A DNA stretch of 64,000 nt from CAYIHX01 sp964363305 (GCA_964363305.1 CAYIHX010000020.1:1-64000); one strand, 5' to 3'. Counted from the first letter of the stretch, positions 51,767 to 60,737 are shown. The notes: generated by a model from the sequence alone, not told the origin. A program made the numbers and translations.

Positions 51767-53374
51767 ATGAGCTCTAAACCCAAGTTCGCATTCCAGATGA
51801 TCGGCGTGAGCAAGACCTATCCGCCGAATAAACAGGTTCTTCGGGATATTTACCTCTCGTTTTATTACGGCGCGAAAATCGGCGTGCTCGGCTTGAATGG
51901 CGCGGGGAAGTCGACGCTTCTCAAGGTGATGGCGGGCATCGAGAAAAATTTCAATGGCGAGGCCTATCCGGGCGAGGGGATCTCCGTAGGCTATTTGCCG
52001 CAGGAACCCGTTCTGGATGAAACGAAGACCGTGAAGGAAAACGCCATGTCGGGCATGGGCCCGATCATTCAATGGCTGAAGCGCTTCGAAGAAATTTCGC
52101 AGGAGTTCGCCGATCCGGCGCTCGACCCGGACAAGATGGAGAAGCTCCTTTCGGAGCAGGCGGATCTGCAGGAGAAAATCGAGCATGCCAACGGCTGGGA
52201 TATCGATCGGACGATGGAGATCGCGATGGATGCGCTGAGACTCCCTCCCGCCGACGCCTCGGTGAAGAACCTTTCCGGCGGAGAGAAGCGCAGAGTGGCG
52301 CTTTGCCGGCTGCTGCTGCAGAAGCCCGACCTCCTGCTGCTGGATGAACCGACCAATCATCTCGATGCCGAGAGCGTGCTCTGGCTCGAGCGGTTTCTGA
52401 AGGAGTATCCGGGCTCGGTGGTGGCCGTGACTCACGATCGCTACTTCCTGGACAACATCGCGGGTTGGATCCTCGAGCTCGATCGGGGCCACGGAATTCC
52501 GTGGGAGGGCAACTATTCGAGCTGGCTTGCGCAGAAGCAGGAGCGCCTCAAACAGGAAGAAAAATCGGAGACGAAGCGACAGAAGAGCCTCGAGCGCGAG
52601 TTGGAGTGGGTGCGTTCGAGCCCGCGCGCTCGGCAGGCGAAGAGCAAGGCCCGCGTGCAGGCCTACGAGCTTCGCGTGGCGGAGGACCGTCCGGACAAGA
52701 TGGACGAGCTGGAGATCTACATCCCCTCGGGGCCACGCCTGGGCGGGTTGGTGTTCGAGGCCAATGGGATTTCAAAGGCGTTTGGCGACAAAGTGCTCTT
52801 CGAAGATCTGACGTTCAATATTCCGCCGGGCTCGATTGTCGGCGTGATCGGCCCGAACGGCGCCGGAAAGACGACGCTCTTTCGGCTTTTCACGGGCCAA
52901 GAGAAAGTCGATCGCGGCGTGCTGCGGGTGGGGGAAACGGTCAAGCTGGCTTACGTCGATCAGTCTCGTGATTCGCTCAATTCCGAGAACTCGGTTTGGG
53001 AAGAGCTTGCAGATGGAAAAAATGAAACCCTGTTGCTCGGCAACAAGGAAGTGAGTTCACGCGCGTATGCGGCGCGCTTCAATTTTACGGGGGGCGACCA
53101 GCAGAAGAAGGTGGGCGCGCTATCTGGCGGAGAGCGTAATCGGCTGCACTTGGCCAAGATGCTCAAGAGCGGAGCCAACGTGCTGCTGCTCGACGAGCCG
53201 ACCAACGATCTCGACGTGAACACTTTGCGCGCCTTGGAAGAGGCCTTGTTGAATTTCACTGGGTGCGCGGTCGTGATCTCCCATGATCGCTGGTTTCTGG
53301 ATCGCATCGCGACGCACATCATGTCATTCGAAGGCGATTCGAAGGTCACGATGTTCGAGGGTAACTTCAGTTAG
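51767..53374 (+). CDS. ettA: ABC-F translation factor EttA, C-terminus cut by nonsense codons
   Basis: 535 residues read to the first stop. It has two ABC ATPase domains: Walker A GLNGAGKST and GPNGAGKTT, signatures LSGGEKRRVAL and LSGGERNRLHL, Walker B LLLLDEPTNHLD and LLLDEPTNDLD. The arm/P-site linker (WLAQKQERLKQEEK) lies between them. EttA gates the ribosomal tRNA exit site according to energy state. Full-length EttA ends about 25-30 residues later, and the missing tail is present downstream but separated by TAG and TAA (next entry). The ATG at 51767 starts the first beta strand correctly. Confidence 0.9.
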   Translation: MSSKPKFAFQMIGVSKTYPPNKQVLRDIYLSFYYGAKIGVLGLNGAGKSTLLKVMAGIEKNFNGEAYPGEGISVGYLPQEPVLDETKTVKENAMSGMGPIIQWLKRFEEISQEFADPALDPDKMEKLLSEQADLQEKIEHANGWDIDRTMEIAMDALRLPPADASVKNLSGGEKRRVALCRLLLQKPDLLLLDEPTNHLDAESVLWLERFLKEYPGSVVAVTHDRYFLDNIAGWILELDRGHGIPWEGNYSSWLAQKQERLKQEEKSETKRQKSLERELEWVRSSPRARQAKSKARVQAYELRVAEDRPDKMDELEIYIPSGPRLGGLVFEANGISKAFGDKVLFEDLTFNIPPGSIVGVIGPNGAGKTTLFRLFTGQEKVDRGVLRVGETVKLAYVDQSRDSLNSENSVWEELADGKNETLLLGNKEVSSRAYAARFNFTGGDQQKKVGALSGGERNRLHLAKMLKSGANVLLLDEPTNDLDVNTLRALEEALLNFTGCAVVISHDRWFLDRIATHIMSFEGDSKVTMFEGNFS

Positions 53375-53455
53375 TTCGAGTAAGACAAGAAGAAGCGGCT
53401 CGGAGCCGAGGCGGTCGAGCCGCATCGGATTAAGTTCAAGAAGCTGGTCCATTGA
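53375..53455 (+). other. conserved EttA tail beyond two in-frame stops
   Basis: Reading on in the ettA frame gives stop-F-E-stop-DKKKRLGAEAVEPHRIK and then a TGA at 53453-53455. The EttA family ends EYEEWKKR..LGADALEPKRIK-like, so TAG (53372-53374) and TAA (53381-53383) sit where Glu codons (GAG, GAA) are expected. Each is one G-to-T change away. Confidence 0.75.
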
Positions 53456-53502
53456 TTCTCGGTGCCCCTTGAGTTTTCCGTCCATGGAAAGGGAACAGTT
53501 TA

Positions 53503-53532
53503 TAATTAACTTTACGCTTGCAAAGTTAATTA
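53503..53532. repeat. 11-bp perfect inverted repeat (operator-like)
   Basis: TAATTAACTTT (53503-53513) and AAAGTTAATTA (53522-53532) flank an 8-nt centre. A TTAACTTT half-site recurs at about 53544. The stretch is AT-rich inside a GC-rich genome and lies between ettA and the fic gene, downstream of both. Confidence 0.75.
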
Positions 53533-53615
53533 CGGAAAACCGTGTTTAACTTTAGCCGGACGACTGCATCAGACGCAGTGGGACCTCGCGCGGGCGCTCG
53601 AGGTGTTACGCCCCG

Positions 53616-54143
53616 CTAGCGCCTCTTCGTAAACGATGCCATCTGCCGGATGGTGTCGTATAATGCTTTGGTTTCGTGCGGATCGCGGAGGTCACCCATC
53701 CCGATCTCATGGATGGCCGTGCCGCTGAGACGGATGCCGTGGCGGTTGAGAAAATAGTGAGACGCCGCGGCCGCCGTGCGGCGGTTGCCGTCGACGAATA
53801 CATGCGAGAGCACGAGAGCGCAGTACAGGTCGATGGCGGCCTCGATGACCTCGTCGGCCTTCTCGCTGAGGCAACGCTCGGTCGCTTGATGGAGTTTATC
53901 GCGCGCGAGAATGCGTGGATCGGCCAGGAGTGAAAACGAGAACGTCCGGCCGTTGGAGTGCTGGATCGTGGTGGTTTCTTGTCGCCAGGGGTCTTCATTT
54001 TTCCCGGTGATCACCTGGTTGACTCGCGCGAGCTCGCCCGTGGTGAGGAGCGCCTTGTGTTCGCAGAGGCTGTCGACAATGGCGAGCGCCCGTTCGAGGC
54101 GCGCTTTCTCGAGTTGCCGAAGGAGTGAATGGGCAGGGCTCAT
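53616..54143 (-). CDS. Fic/Doc family protein
   Basis: About 175 residues. The C-terminal half has the Fic core HVFVDGNRRTAAA (H114 to R122), closer to the Doc form (HxFxDGNKRTA) than to the AMP-transferring form HPFxxGNGR. Doc-type enzymes transfer phosphate, while Fic enzymes usually transfer AMP, so the activity is open. The catalytic histidine is kept. The N-terminus is helical with TTGELARVNQVI. The gene starts 20 nt after mepA on the same strand. A lone Fic gene without an adjacent antitoxin is seen on the strand. Confidence 0.75.
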   Translation of the reverse strand: MSPAHSLLRQLEKARLERALAIVDSLCEHKALLTTGELARVNQVITGKNEDPWRQETTTIQHSNGRTFSFSLLADPRILARDKLHQATERCLSEKADEVIEAAIDLYCALVLSHVFVDGNRRTAAAASHYFLNRHGIRLSGTAIHEIGMGDLRDPHETKALYDTIRQMASFTKRR

Positions 54144-54163
54144 GGAGATGACTCTACTTGGGT

Positions 54164-54877
54164 TTATCGGCAACCGATAGGATTTCGAAGCTCTTGCCCG
54201 TTGATGCACTGAGCCTGGCCCGGCGCGCAGCGAACGCGCAGGTGAAAATGGTCGGTATGGTTGGTGAGGTGACCGAGTTTTGCGAAGACGGGATCACGGT
54301 CTTGCGGGCTGGTGACTCTCTTGGCATGGCGGCAGAGTGAATGAATCAGGTTTCGATCGATGAAGATTCGCTGGGTTCGGGGGTCTCGAGCAAGCGAGGC
54401 CAGAAGCCGGTAGTTTCTCTCGGGGTCGAAATGGGGGGAAACTTTTCCCTCGGGAGTGAGCATGTCGAATTCAAAGCCATCGGCCTGTGGGTCTTGCTCG
54501 ATTTCGTCGCGATGAAGGTAGGCGATGTCGGCGTCGAGCCCGTTCTGATGGCTGTGATGGCGAGTGATGGCGCCTCCGTCTCGGGCGGAGAGATCGCCGA
54601 TTTGGAGGCGTTCGCGCCCGGGGAAGAGTTGCTGCATTTTCTCAGAGGCTGTGCGGATGAGATCAAGGAGAGGGGAGGAACCATAGATCCGTTCTCGGAC
54701 CTGAAACAGCTTGATCCAGCCCGGTCCTTCCGGTTCCAATGGTGCGGCATTTTGCATTCGGCCGCTTGAGGGCGACCCGATGATCCGTTCATGGGTCGGG
54801 CTGGGGAATGCCGTGCCCGAAAGCAGCATCCCCCAAGCCAGAGTGATCCCCGTTGTGCGAAGCAGTGTGTTGCCCAT
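54164..54877 (-). CDS. mepA: penicillin-insensitive murein DD-endopeptidase (M74)
   Basis: A 237-residue exported LAS-type metallopeptidase that cuts D-Ala-DAP cross-links in peptidoglycan. Signal peptide near GMLLSGTAFP. Zinc ligands are H110 and D117 (HSHQNGLDAD) and H212 (HTDHFHLR). Cysteines near the C-terminus suggest disulfides. The ATG at 54877 has a GGGGGGAA Shine-Dalgarno and a clean signal sequence, unlike the longer TTG reading. It is upstream of fic on the same strand. In a predatory lineage such enzymes can also act on prey wall (inference). Confidence 0.9.
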   Translation of the reverse strand: MGNTLLRTTGITLAWGMLLSGTAFPSPTHERIIGSPSSGRMQNAAPLEPEGPGWIKLFQVRERIYGSSPLLDLIRTASEKMQQLFPGRERLQIGDLSARDGGAITRHHSHQNGLDADIAYLHRDEIEQDPQADGFEFDMLTPEGKVSPHFDPERNYRLLASLARDPRTQRIFIDRNLIHSLCRHAKRVTSPQDRDPVFAKLGHLTNHTDHFHLRVRCAPGQAQCINGQELRNPIGCR

Positions 54878-55030
54878 GTTCGTTCCCCCCGCGTGAGCCC
54901 CCTCACGTAGAAAGCGCGCTATCAGCAAATATTGCCGCGCGTCATCTTACTCGTCCCGCGTGAGAAGGATATCTCGTGCGGCAAGAACGAGCGCGATATC
55001 AGCGATTTAATTCTGTGTTAGGCTCTCCTT

Positions 55031-55351
55031 GTGTCGAAATCGAGGCCTACGACCCAAGAGGAGAGTGACGTTGCGCTGGCGGATCAGACCGGGGTCCGCG
55101 AACCGCGCAAGTACGCCGTGATTCTTCACAACGACGATTACAGCACGATGGAGTTCGTGATCGAGGTTCTGACACGTTTTTTTCAGAAGACGTCCGACGA
55201 GGCCATGCAGGTCACTCTTGCGGTCCACCACGAGGGGCGCGGAGTGGCAGGTTTGTATTCGCGCGAGATCGCCGAAACCAAAGTCAATCAGGTGACCGAG
55301 TTGGCTCGCTCTCGGGGGCATCCGTTGAAGTGTACGGCCGAGCCGGCGTAG
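55031..55351 (+). CDS. clpS: ClpS adaptor protein
   Basis: A 106-residue adaptor of ClpAP. The family core is YAVILHNDDYSTMEFVIEVL, with D/H residues that recognise N-end-rule degrons, followed by VHHEGRGVAGLYSREIAETK. It delivers substrates with destabilising N-termini to ClpA and blocks its self-degradation. The start is GTG at 55031 with a weak Shine-Dalgarno. clpA follows 33 nt later, the usual gene order. Confidence 0.95.
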   Translation: MSKSRPTTQEESDVALADQTGVREPRKYAVILHNDDYSTMEFVIEVLTRFFQKTSDEAMQVTLAVHHEGRGVAGLYSREIAETKVNQVTELARSRGHPLKCTAEPA

Positions 55352-55384
55352 CTTTTTTGAGGCGCTCTCGGTTAGAGTACAAGA

Positions 55385-57703
55385 ATGATCGGGAAGCAGG
55401 CGGAGGCCGTCCTTAATCGAGCTATTCAGAGTGCCGTGGATCGCGGGCAGGAGTACTTCACTCTGGAGCACGTGCTCCTCAGTCTTCTTGAGGATCGCGC
55501 TGTGGCGCGCGTGCTGGTCGCCTGTGGCGTCGACGTGCCGGAGCTCAAGAAGGAGCTCAGCGAGATCATCGATCGGGATGTGCCGAAGGCCGTACCGCCT
55601 GGGCCGGATGTGAAGCCGGAGCACCCGATCGCGACGCTCAGTATTCAGCGCCTGATTCAGCGGGCGCTCTTTCACATTCAGTCTGCAGGCAAGGATGAGA
55701 TCATGCCGATCGACCTTTTGATCGCGCTCTTCCAGAGCAAAGATTCACAGGCTCTGTACGTACTTGAAAAGCGTGGAGTGGAACGTTTGAAGCTGCTCGA
55801 GATCGTGAGCCATGGCCCGGAGGCGGAGAATCCCGAGGGTTCGGCGGAGGGGGTGGGTGCTGACGGCGCCAGTTCTTCCTCAGAGGCTTCGCAGGATCCG
55901 CTCGATACTTACGGACAGAATCTCAATCGGCTGGCCAGGGAGGGACGGATTGATCCCCTCGTGGGCCGCCAGCTTGAATTGGATCGGATGATCCAAACGC
56001 TTTGCCGCCGCCGAAAGAACAATCCGCTTCTGGTAGGGGAGGCCGGGGTCGGCAAGACGGCGTTGGCGGAGGGGCTGGCGCTTCGCATCGTGCAGGGGCA
56101 GGTGCCTTCGATTCTCAAAGATTCAGAGGTTTATGCCCTGGATCTGGGGTCTCTGCTGGCAGGCGCGAAATTTCGAGGGGATTTCGAGCAGCGCTTGAAG
56201 CGCGTGTTGACTTCGCTCGCGAAGAAGAAGGAACGCGGCCGCGAGCCGATTCTTTTCATCGACGAGATCCATACTATTGTCGGCGCGGGCGCCGTGAGCG
56301 GGGGCACGCTTGATGCTTCGAATATCCTGAAACCGTATCTGGCGCGCGGTGACATCCGCTGCATCGGCTCGACGACGTTTCAGGAGTATCGCAGTCATTT
56401 TGAGAAAGATCATGCCCTGGCTCGGCGCTTTCAGAAGATCGACGTGAACGAGCCCTCGCAGGAGGAGACGATTCAGATTCTGCGGGGTTTGAAGGCGAGC
56501 TTCGAGAAACATCATGGGGTGACGTATTCGGATGAGGCGCTCCGCGCGGCGGTAGAGCTTGCGTCGAAGCATATTACCGATCGATTCCTGCCCGACAAGG
56601 CGATCGACGTGATCGATGAGGTGGGCGCGCGCGCGCGCTTGCGGCGGAAGGAGGGCGACGAATCGACGCTGGTCATCGATGTCGATCAGATCGAAGAGGC
56701 GATCGCGCTCATTGCGCGGGTGCCGCCGAGGTCGGTCAGTCGATCTCAGCAGGATCGTCTCCGCACGCTGGACGCGGATCTCAAGATGACGATTTTCGGC
56801 CAAGATCACGCGATCGCCGCGCTGGTGACCGCGATTCGATTGGCCCGATCGGGCCTTCGTTCGGGAGAGCGTCCCGTGGGTTCATTCTTGTTGTGCGGCC
56901 CCACCGGCGTGGGAAAAACCGAGCTCTCCAAGCAGCTTGCGCATGCGCTCGGTATTCCGTTTCAGCGCTTCGATATGAGCGAATACGGCGAGAAGCACAC
57001 GGTTTCGCGGCTGATCGGGGCTCCTCCCGGTTACGTCGGATTCGAGCAGGCCGGCCTTTTGACCGAAGCGGCAACCAAGCATCCGCACTCGGTCGTTCTG
57101 CTGGATGAGGTGGAGAAGGCTCATCCAGATGTCTGGAATATTCTACTGCAGGTGATGGATCACGGCTTTCTGACCGACAATAACGGGAAGAAGGCGGATT
57201 TCAGGAACATCATCCTGCTGATGACATCCAATGTTGGTTCGCGGGAGATGGAGCGGCGCGCACTGGGGTTCGGCGCCGATCAGCAGCCGGCAGCCGGAAG
57301 GGCTCACAAGGCCGTGGAACGGACCTTCAGTCCCGAGTTTAGGAATCGCTTGGATGCGATCGTGTATTTCAACTCGTTGGATCCGGTGACGATCGGCGAG
57401 GTGGTGGGTAAGCAGTTGCTCGAACTGGAATCCCTGCTGCTGGCGCGCCAGGTGGAGATCTCGATCGACTCCGACGTGCGTGAGTGGCTGGCGAGGAAGG
57501 GCTACGACCCGATGCTGGGCGCGCGGCCGTTGAGTCGCTTGATTCAGGATCGACTGAAGAAGCCTTTGGCCGAAGAGCTGTTGTTTGGAAAGCTGGAGCA
57601 CGGTGGGGTGGTGCGGGTGTCCTTGAAGGACGACGAGCCGGTGTTTGAGTTCGAAGAAAACGCGAGGAGCACGGCGCCTGAAAACACTTCCTCGACGGTA
57701 TAG
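55385..57703 (+). CDS. clpA: ATP-dependent Clp protease ATP-binding subunit ClpA
   Basis: A 772-residue AAA+ unfoldase feeding ClpP. An N-terminal ClpN double repeat (1-140) binds ClpS. D1 has GEAGVGKTAL and LFIDEIHTIVG, D2 has GPTGVGKTELS, VLLDEVEKAH and the pore loop near GAPPGYVGF. An acidic serine-rich linker follows the N-domain. Full length and with all motifs. The next gene begins within its 3' end (57645), so the Omp85-like protein may be made from the same mRNA. Confidence 0.95.
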   Translation: MIGKQAEAVLNRAIQSAVDRGQEYFTLEHVLLSLLEDRAVARVLVACGVDVPELKKELSEIIDRDVPKAVPPGPDVKPEHPIATLSIQRLIQRALFHIQSAGKDEIMPIDLLIALFQSKDSQALYVLEKRGVERLKLLEIVSHGPEAENPEGSAEGVGADGASSSSEASQDPLDTYGQNLNRLAREGRIDPLVGRQLELDRMIQTLCRRRKNNPLLVGEAGVGKTALAEGLALRIVQGQVPSILKDSEVYALDLGSLLAGAKFRGDFEQRLKRVLTSLAKKKERGREPILFIDEIHTIVGAGAVSGGTLDASNILKPYLARGDIRCIGSTTFQEYRSHFEKDHALARRFQKIDVNEPSQEETIQILRGLKASFEKHHGVTYSDEALRAAVELASKHITDRFLPDKAIDVIDEVGARARLRRKEGDESTLVIDVDQIEEAIALIARVPPRSVSRSQQDRLRTLDADLKMTIFGQDHAIAALVTAIRLARSGLRSGERPVGSFLLCGPTGVGKTELSKQLAHALGIPFQRFDMSEYGEKHTVSRLIGAPPGYVGFEQAGLLTEAATKHPHSVVLLDEVEKAHPDVWNILLQVMDHGFLTDNNGKKADFRNIILLMTSNVGSREMERRALGFGADQQPAAGRAHKAVERTFSPEFRNRLDAIVYFNSLDPVTIGEVVGKQLLELESLLLARQVEISIDSDVREWLARKGYDPMLGARPLSRLIQDRLKKPLAEELLFGKLEHGGVVRVSLKDDEPVFEFEENARSTAPENTSSTV

Positions 57704-59429
57704 CGGACTCGCTATTTTTGCTTTTGCTTTGATGAGTGGAACCGCCGGGGCTGACGCCCCGAGCACGGATCTCGTGGAGATGCTCGTGCAACGCGCGCTC
57801 GCCAAGTACGGCCTGGAGCGAGACCCGGAGCCGGAGGGTAAGACGATCGAAAAGATCACGATCGTGACGAACCCTGTTTTTTTGCCGGAAGAGAGCGTCG
57901 TTAGCTGGGTGAATGCCCTGCATTTTCTGACCAAAGAGCAGACGATTCGAGAGGAACTGCTTTTCAAGGAGGGGGATCGCTTCGACGCGCGTTTTGCCTG
58001 GGAGACCGGTCGAAATCTCCGCAGCAACCTGCCGGTCACGGTGGCGCAGGTGGTGGCTTGCAAGGGGACGAAGCCTGATTCCCTGCACGTGCTGCTCGTG
58101 TCGCGCGATCTCTGGAGCTTGCGCACAAATTACGAGCTGATGGTGACGGACGGGCGGCTCGAGTACCTGTGGATCGGCCTTCTTGAATACAATCTGAAGG
58201 GCGAGGCCGAGGTGATCAGTCCGATCATCATCGAGGTTGATCAGGCCACGATCATGGTCGCTCAGCGGTATTACAATCGGCGCATCGGTTGGTCGCGGAT
58301 CGGTCTCCAGGAAGTGGGGGGTCCGATCTATAATTACCAGACGCGGGCCCTGGAGGGGGGGCGGCTTCGGCTCGCCCTGGAGCGGCCTTTGTTCAGCCTT
58401 TCGTCGCAGTGGGGCTGGAACGCGGAGGTGAACGCTGTTTCGTTTGTGAAGCGCATTTTTTCGCAGGGTAAGATTGCCCGGGTGGACATGGGGCCGGCGG
58501 AAGAGCTGCTCCCCCTGCAGTATCAAGATTCGTCGCTCAAGATCAGCGCCGGTCTGACTCGGTCGTTCGGCTATGCGTTTAAGCACAATTTTGGGCTCGG
58601 TTGGCGGTTGAATGCGCCGGTGATTCGATTCGTCCCGGTGGCCGGGGAGGCCTACTCGAACGCCGCGCTCGACGACTTTGGTCGAACCTATTTGCCTTAC
58701 GCGGATCGATTTGGGCAGCTGTTCGTCCAGTACAACGCCTTCGAAGCTCGCTTCGCGCAATTGATGAACATCAACACCATGGGGCTGATCGAGGATTTCA
58801 GGCTCGGGCCACAGGCTACGGTTGAGGTGGCGGCCGCGACACCCGCGTTCTTGATGAACGCGACTTTTTTCGAGCCGAAGGTTTCGTTGGCTTGGAACGA
58901 GGTTTGGGGCGGCGATGCTTTGAGTACCGTGAAAGTCGAGTCGTCGATCCGCCGTCAGTTTCAGCCGCAGCTTTCCCAGGGCGCCTGGGTGAATCGCATT
59001 CATTTCGCGGAGGCGCGCCAGCTTTTTCCGACGATGTTCAATTTCGGGCGATTTGTGCTCGGAGGTCGGCTGATGTTGAGACTGGAGGATCTGAGCCACA
59101 AGATCAGCACGGTCGGCGGAGATACTTTTCTCCGCGGGTTTCCCTCCGGGTATTTCAAGTCTTCCAGTTACTGGGGCGCCAACCTTGAGTTTCGGACCAG
59201 GCCGTGGCGCTTTACGCCGTATCTCCTGGTGGGTTTCGCGACCTTTGTGGATTTCGGGGATGCGTTTTCAGACCGACAGGATCTGGGCTTGAATGGCTCG
59301 ACCGGCGGGGGCCTGCGGGTGATGATCCCGCAGATCAATCGCGCCGTTTTTCGCGCGGATGTGGGCTTTCCGGTCGGCGCTCCGGGATTGGGGTCTTCGA
59401 CGACGCTTCAGTTCGAGCAGGTATTTTGA
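57645..59429 (+). CDS. Omp85/BamA-TamA-like outer-membrane protein
   Basis: A 594-residue exported protein. A positively charged N-terminus and signal peptide (GLAIFAFALMSGTAGA) precede a single POTRA-like start (KTIEKITIVTN), a middle domain, then a barrel. The loop motif FLRGFPSGYF matches the conserved (V/L)RGF/Y of Omp85 family loop 6, and the protein ends in phenylalanine (LQFEQVF). It may insert or translocate outer-membrane proteins or lipids. The frame opens at TTG 57645 inside clpA, but CTG at 57678 with GAGGAG 8 nt upstream gives a better signal peptide (MKTLPRRYS) and may be the real start. Confidence 0.75.
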   Translation: MSSKKTRGARRLKTLPRRYSGLAIFAFALMSGTAGADAPSTDLVEMLVQRALAKYGLERDPEPEGKTIEKITIVTNPVFLPEESVVSWVNALHFLTKEQTIREELLFKEGDRFDARFAWETGRNLRSNLPVTVAQVVACKGTKPDSLHVLLVSRDLWSLRTNYELMVTDGRLEYLWIGLLEYNLKGEAEVISPIIIEVDQATIMVAQRYYNRRIGWSRIGLQEVGGPIYNYQTRALEGGRLRLALERPLFSLSSQWGWNAEVNAVSFVKRIFSQGKIARVDMGPAEELLPLQYQDSSLKISAGLTRSFGYAFKHNFGLGWRLNAPVIRFVPVAGEAYSNAALDDFGRTYLPYADRFGQLFVQYNAFEARFAQLMNINTMGLIEDFRLGPQATVEVAAATPAFLMNATFFEPKVSLAWNEVWGGDALSTVKVESSIRRQFQPQLSQGAWVNRIHFAEARQLFPTMFNFGRFVLGGRLMLRLEDLSHKISTVGGDTFLRGFPSGYFKSSSYWGANLEFRTRPWRFTPYLLVGFATFVDFGDAFSDRQDLGLNGSTGGGLRVMIPQINRAVFRADVGFPVGAPGLGSSTTLQFEQVF

Positions 59430-59525
59430 GCGAGGTCGCTTTGTGACGAGGTTCTCGGAGAAGTGCGCCGCTGTGTCTCTTTCGGAGCGCGACACGCTTT
59501 GTGTCGAATTGTTTGACTCTTCGCG

Positions 59526-60326
59526 GTGAGGACACTAATTGCCGAGGCAGTGAAGAACAGTGATGCTCCACAATCTCCGTTTGCAGATTTTCTCAGCAAA
59601 GAGCTCGAACGGCGTTGCCGCGCCAATTCTCGGTACTCGCTCCGTGCATTCAGTCGCACTCTGGGGGTGGAGCCTTCGGCTCTTTCCAAGATGTTGGCCG
59701 GCAAGCGGCAGATCTCGGCCCAGAAATTTCAGCAATTCGCCAACCGTCTGGGGCTGCCGCCGGACGAAGTGGCGCGTTTCCAGGTTCCCGCGAGGTTGCG
59801 TCGCAAGCGCCCGCCGGGTGGCGCGGAAGAATACCGGGATCTCTCGGTCGACGAATTTGAGGCCATTTCGGATTGGCAGCACTTTGCGATTCTCGAACTG
59901 ACTCAGTTGCAGAAATTTAAACCGAGCGCGAAATGGATCGCGGGCGCGCTGAAGATCTCCGTGCCCGAGGTATCGGCGACGGTCGATCGCCTGGTGCGCG
60001 TCGGGTTTCTGGACGTGACGGACGAGGGCAAGTGGATCGATCGCTCCGGAGCGGTCAGCGTTTACAAAGGCGCATTTACGAGCGCAGCTCAGCGGAAACT
60101 TCAAAGACAGGTACTCGAGCAGAGTCTGCGGGCGTTAGAGGAAGTGCCCATTCAGCGGCGGGATCATTCGTCGATGACGATGGCCATCGACTCCTCCAAA
60201 CTTCCTGAAGCGCGCGAGCGCATCAAAAAATTCAGACGAGAAATGTGTGAATTTCTCAAAGATGGTCGGCCCAAACGGGACCAGGTCGCTCATCTGGCTA
60301 TCTCATTGTTCCCGCTCACTGATTAA
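59526..60326 (+). CDS. TIGR02147-family DNA-binding regulator
   Basis: A 266-residue protein with an N-terminal HTH (YSLRAFSRTLGVEPSALSKMLAGKR) split as YSLRAFSRTLGVEP and SALSKMLAGKR, and the family C-terminal domain. The diagnostic stretches are EFEAISDWQHFAILEL, KWIAGALKISVPEV, and the end AIDSSKLPEARERIKKFRR. The family is known mainly from Bdellovibrio and Fibrobacter, where it has many paralogues of unknown signal. The start is GTG. It is directly followed by a small secreted protein, and the pair is probably a sensor/regulator and secreted product. Confidence 0.85.
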   Translation: MRTLIAEAVKNSDAPQSPFADFLSKELERRCRANSRYSLRAFSRTLGVEPSALSKMLAGKRQISAQKFQQFANRLGLPPDEVARFQVPARLRRKRPPGGAEEYRDLSVDEFEAISDWQHFAILELTQLQKFKPSAKWIAGALKISVPEVSATVDRLVRVGFLDVTDEGKWIDRSGAVSVYKGAFTSAAQRKLQRQVLEQSLRALEEVPIQRRDHSSMTMAIDSSKLPEARERIKKFRREMCEFLKDGRPKRDQVAHLAISLFPLTD

Positions 60327-60343
60327 AAACTAGGAGACCTCTC

Positions 60344-60730
60344 ATGAAAACGAAACTCTGTTTAGGATTGCTCATCGCTCTTTCTGCCTCGTCCGCTTTT
60401 GCCGACTTTCGCGAGGGAGGCAAGGAAGGCGGAGGAGTTCCGCGCGCGCCTCGCGCGGTGGTGATTCAAGGACACGCCGACGCTCGCGGACGCTTTGACG
60501 AAGCCGGCGCTCGCGCTGCTCTGCGCTTGGCTGGTGAGCACGTCGCACAGGATCGTGTTGTCACTCTCGTTCGGTCGGGCGACAAAGACCGCACCTATCT
60601 CTGTATCGAGTACATGTCCTTCGCGGATTTCGGCCTCGCCTCGGACGAGTTCAAGGCCGCGCTCGAAGGCCATGAGTCGATGGAGGTCGTGCAGAACGGC
60701 GTATGCCGTACGGGGACGCCAGGCCGCTGA
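60344..60730 (+). CDS. small secreted protein paired with the TIGR02147 gene
   Basis: A 128-residue exported protein with a signal peptide (LCLGLLIALSASSAFA). The mature start is glycine-rich and basic (REGGKEGGGVPRAPRAVV). Two cysteines (TYLCIEYM and NGVCRTG) may form one disulfide. No family recognised. AGGAG precedes the ATG, and only 17 nt separate it from the TIGR02147 stop, so it is co-transcribed. It is convergent with the SDR gene. Confidence 0.7.
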   Translation: MKTKLCLGLLIALSASSAFADFREGGKEGGGVPRAPRAVVIQGHADARGRFDEAGARAALRLAGEHVAQDRVVTLVRSGDKDRTYLCIEYMSFADFGLASDEFKAALEGHESMEVVQNGVCRTGTPGR

Positions 60731-60737
60731 CGGGCAC

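Noticed and set aside
57369..59099. 576-residue minus-strand reading frame
   Set aside because: Antisense to the end of clpA and the Omp85-like gene, both with family motifs. The long frame is a by-product of codon bias.
59490..59506. CGACAC-loop-GTGTCG hairpin after the Omp85-like gene
   Set aside because: Only a weak T-rich stretch follows, not enough for a terminator call.
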